From Deltaproteobacteria bacterium (GTDB lineage: Bacteria > Desulfobacterota > Syntrophia > Syntrophales > UBA2210): a DNA stretch of 7,568 nt. Below the pieces are notes generated by a model, which saw only the letters and a list, made by a program, of their open reading frames with translations, ran no database searches and had not been told where the DNA came from. Numbering within the stretch: position 1 is the first letter of the stretch; the number at the start of each line of letters is the position of its first letter. The stretch spans positions 1 through 7,568 of the forward strand of contig JAUVXT010000116.1 in assembly GCA_030603465.1 (NCBI GenBank), in the 5' to 3' direction. The position numbers and the translations under genes were made by a program. Below, in pieces: positions 6,017 through 7,568 of this stretch.

Positions 6017-7414
6017 TCAAACAATTTCAGCTTTTACCACCTTTTCCGTCATATCGGTCAACCTGACCCTATTGCTCAGTCTCATGCCCATTATCCATAT
6101 CACAGATTTCCGATCAACCAGAAGGGGCATCAGGCTCCTTCTTTTTTCAGGAATCTTTTCATCAATAAAATATTCCTTTATCTTTTTTGTCCCATCCATT
6201 CCAATCGGCTGTATTCTGTCTCCCGGCCGCATATTTCTAATTTCAAGGGGATATTTAATCGCATTATCGTCCATGAAAATCGCTTTGTCGGATTTGAGAT
6301 CACAATCATCTGTGTCTACGATGTCAAATTTTATCTTTATACCGGCTTCCCGGATATCGATTATCCCGGGGATTTCTACAGGATAGCAAAAGGGAGTTGT
6401 GTCAACGGTTGCATGATTTTTTTCCTTTAAAATGAATATGTTATCATATTCGCGTTCTACCCTTATCTGAAAAGGGAGATTAAGGAAACCGTTCGGTCTT
6501 TCCCCGTTAATCAGGTCCATCACGGCCGCGATATGCAAATAACCTATTCCCTTCTTTTTTAAAGAGATACGTTCGAGGAGGAGCTTTATCACCCTCCTCT
6601 GTAACGCACTGTGCAGTCCCTTAAATTTAGAAATCTTTATCTTTACCGTATCTCCATTTACGAGAATCTTCCAATCGGTCAGGATGCCATCTGCCGCTCC
6701 TTCAACAAAATCATCGTCCACCCTCATGACATCTGCCATACGACCCAGATTTTCTACCAATCTCGCATTGTAGTGATCCTGCAATTCCGGTATGAGGTCG
6801 TTCCTTATCCTGTTTCTCAGATACATGTTTTCCAGGTTTGAGCTGTCCGTTACATATCCTGTGCATTCACTCTTCAGAAATTCCAGTATTTCTTTTCTCG
6901 TCACCTCCAGCAGGGGTCTTATATACATATCGTCCCTTACCGGAAGTATACCCTTAATGCCGGTCATTCCACTCCCACGCAGAAATCTCATCACTATAGT
7001 TTCCGCCTGATCATCCAGATTATGCCCCAGGGCAATCTTGTTTAACCCGTTCTCTTTTAATACCTCTTTCAGGAATTTAAATCTCTCTTTTCTGCATATA
7101 TCTTCTAACGATCCCCCTTTTTTCCTTTTTATGGAATTTACAGGCACATGTTTGCTTTTGACGGGAACTCCCATCGATCTGCCCAGTTCCTGCACAAATG
7201 CCTCGTCCCTGTTCGATTCACTTCCCCTGAGTCCATGATTTAAGTGGGCCACGACAAGATAAAGACTGTAATCACTCGCTAATAACGAAAGTAACCTTAA
7301 AAGCGCCACCGAATCAGGACCCCCGGAAACCGCAACACATATTCTATCTCCCCGGTCAAGCATCCTGTAGCGCTCTATCGTACTTTTGACTTTATTAAAA
7401 AAATTGACGTCCAT
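6017..7414 (-). CDS. tilS: tRNA(Ile)-lysidine synthetase TilS
   Basis: Converts cytidine 34 of the CAU-anticodon isoleucine tRNA to lysidine, using ATP and lysine, so that it reads AUA codons as isoleucine instead of AUG as methionine. The N-terminal PP-loop domain shows SGGPDS at 30-35, AHLNHGLRG at 56-64, GHNLDDQAET at 130-139, and the family segment SSNLENMYLRNRIR at about 191-204. A middle domain (about 215-330) and a C-terminal domain (about 385-460, with IRNMRPGDRIQPIGM) complete the long E. coli-like architecture; 465 residues is in range. The ATG at 7414 lacks a clear ribosome site, and a downstream ATG at codon 18 is no better placed. A repeated 13-base sequence begins only 11 bases upstream of the ATG. 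It is separated from ftsH by 248 bases, mostly the inverted repeat. Confidence 0.95.
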   Translation of the reverse strand: MDVNFFNKVKSTIERYRMLDRGDRICVAVSGGPDSVALLRLLSLLASDYSLYLVVAHLNHGLRGSESNRDEAFVQELGRSMGVPVKSKHVPVNSIKRKKGGSLEDICRKERFKFLKEVLKENGLNKIALGHNLDDQAETIVMRFLRGSGMTGIKGILPVRDDMYIRPLLEVTRKEILEFLKSECTGYVTDSSNLENMYLRNRIRNDLIPELQDHYNARLVENLGRMADVMRVDDDFVEGAADGILTDWKILVNGDTVKIKISKFKGLHSALQRRVIKLLLERISLKKKGIGYLHIAAVMDLINGERPNGFLNLPFQIRVEREYDNIFILKEKNHATVDTTPFCYPVEIPGIIDIREAGIKIKFDIVDTDDCDLKSDKAIFMDDNAIKYPLEIRNMRPGDRIQPIGMDGTKKIKEYFIDEKIPEKRRSLMPLLVDRKSVIWIMGMRLSNRVRLTDMTEKVVKAEIV

Positions 7415-7425
7415 TTATTGATGCA

Positions 7426-7438
7426 CTCGTAAAAAGTC
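7426..7438 (+). repeat. Second copy of a 13-base repeat end (CTCGTAAAAAGTC)
   Basis: The same 13 bases, in the same orientation, occur at 5815-5827 as the outer left edge of the inverted-repeat element. Here they sit 11 bases upstream of the tilS ATG. No complementary right edge is visible before the window ends at 7568, so if this is the boundary of a second element the other end lies outside or is lost. Confidence 0.6.
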
Positions 7439-7455
7439 GATATTGATGGCAAAGT

Positions 7456-7476
7456 AAAAAGCTTCAAATTGAAGCT
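7456..7476 (-). terminator. Small hairpin with T-run, weak terminator candidate
   Basis: On the minus strand AGCTTCAA-T-TTGAAGCT (7476 to 7460) forms an 8-base inverted repeat, effectively a 6-pair stem with a 5-base loop, and runs into TTTTT (7460 to 7456, the first T shared with the stem). This is the layout of an intrinsic terminator for a gene lying upstream and outside the window, but the stem is short and AT-rich, so efficiency is doubtful. It belongs to a cluster of palindromes and may be only a repeat part. Confidence 0.35.
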
Positions 7477-7477
7477 C

Positions 7478-7495
7478 CCCGCAACAAGTTGCGGG
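7478..7495 (+). repeat. Perfect GC-rich palindrome
   Basis: CCCGCAAC-AA-GTTGCGGG: two perfect 8-base arms separated by 2 bases. There is no T-run on either side, so it is not an ordinary terminator. It lies one base from the palindrome at 7460-7476 and has a sequence style close to the one at 7543-7562. Confidence 0.7.
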
Positions 7496-7542
7496 AATCT
7501 CCGACTGTTGAGGAATATTGTTATTTTATATTCGCTCGCTAA

Positions 7543-7562
7543 CCCCGCCGCAAGCAGCGGGG
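7543..7562 (+). repeat. Related GC-rich palindrome at the right edge
   Basis: CCCCGC and GCGGGG (6 of 6) flank an inner GC-AA-GC with one C/A mismatch. It shares the CCCCGC...CAAG...GCGGGG plan of the palindrome at 7478-7495, which points to two diverged members of a small repeat family or two parts of one larger repeat. No T-run follows on either strand. Confidence 0.6.
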
Positions 7563-7568
7563 ATTGCG

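Noticed and set aside
7460..7562. Palindrome cluster as a CRISPR array
   Set aside because: The units differ in sequence and spacing, and there are no direct repeats of 23 bases or more with even spacers.
1..7568. A novel defence, mobile or biosynthetic system
   Set aside because: Every protein gene is assignable to a known family, most of them housekeeping; no unknown gene, toxin-antitoxin pair, transposase or effector was found.

Overview
The window is a compact bacterial chromosomal block in which every gene reads leftward (minus strand). The gene set and order (tilS, ftsH, folP, acpS, tsaE, lysC, then a ComEA-like gene) resemble what I recall of Desulfobacterota ('Deltaproteobacteria'; Geobacter or Syntrophales type). 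A dihydropteroate synthase with an extra N-terminal domain also fits. The assignment is an inference from gene order and protein style, not a database result. Moderate G+C and heavy use of AT-ending codons suggest a mesophilic anaerobe rather than a high-GC relative.

Layout, right to left in the direction of transcription. Positions 7415-7568 hold no gene but contain three small palindromes and a 13-base sequence that recurs farther left. tilS (6017-7414) follows. A 248-base gap (5769-6016) is mostly filled by a long, nearly symmetrical inverted repeat of about 180 bases whose outer edge is the same 13-base sequence. Next is a tightly packed run: ftsH (3933-5768), folP (2743-3936), acpS (2361-2741), tsaE (1879-2364), lysC (665-1888) and a ComEA-like membrane/helix-hairpin-helix gene (85-693). 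Neighbours overlap by 4, 4, 10 and about 29 bases or are separated by 1 base, so this is very probably one translationally coupled operon. At the far left, a strong sigma-70-type promoter (42-69) drives a tRNA gene, almost certainly tRNA-Pro, of which only the first 20 bases are in the window.

The genes are mainly housekeeping. TilS and TsaE work in tRNA modification (lysidine and t6A), FtsH in membrane protein quality control, FolP in folate synthesis, AcpS in carrier-protein activation, and LysC in the aspartate amino-acid pathway. The ComEA-like protein probably binds DNA outside the cytoplasmic membrane.

I find no new defence, mobile or metabolic system here. The points most worth a second look are non-coding or architectural: the large inverted repeat between tilS and ftsH and its shared end next to tilS, a well-placed internal start inside lysC that would give a separate regulatory subunit, the N-terminal extension of FolP, and the direct folP-acpS junction.
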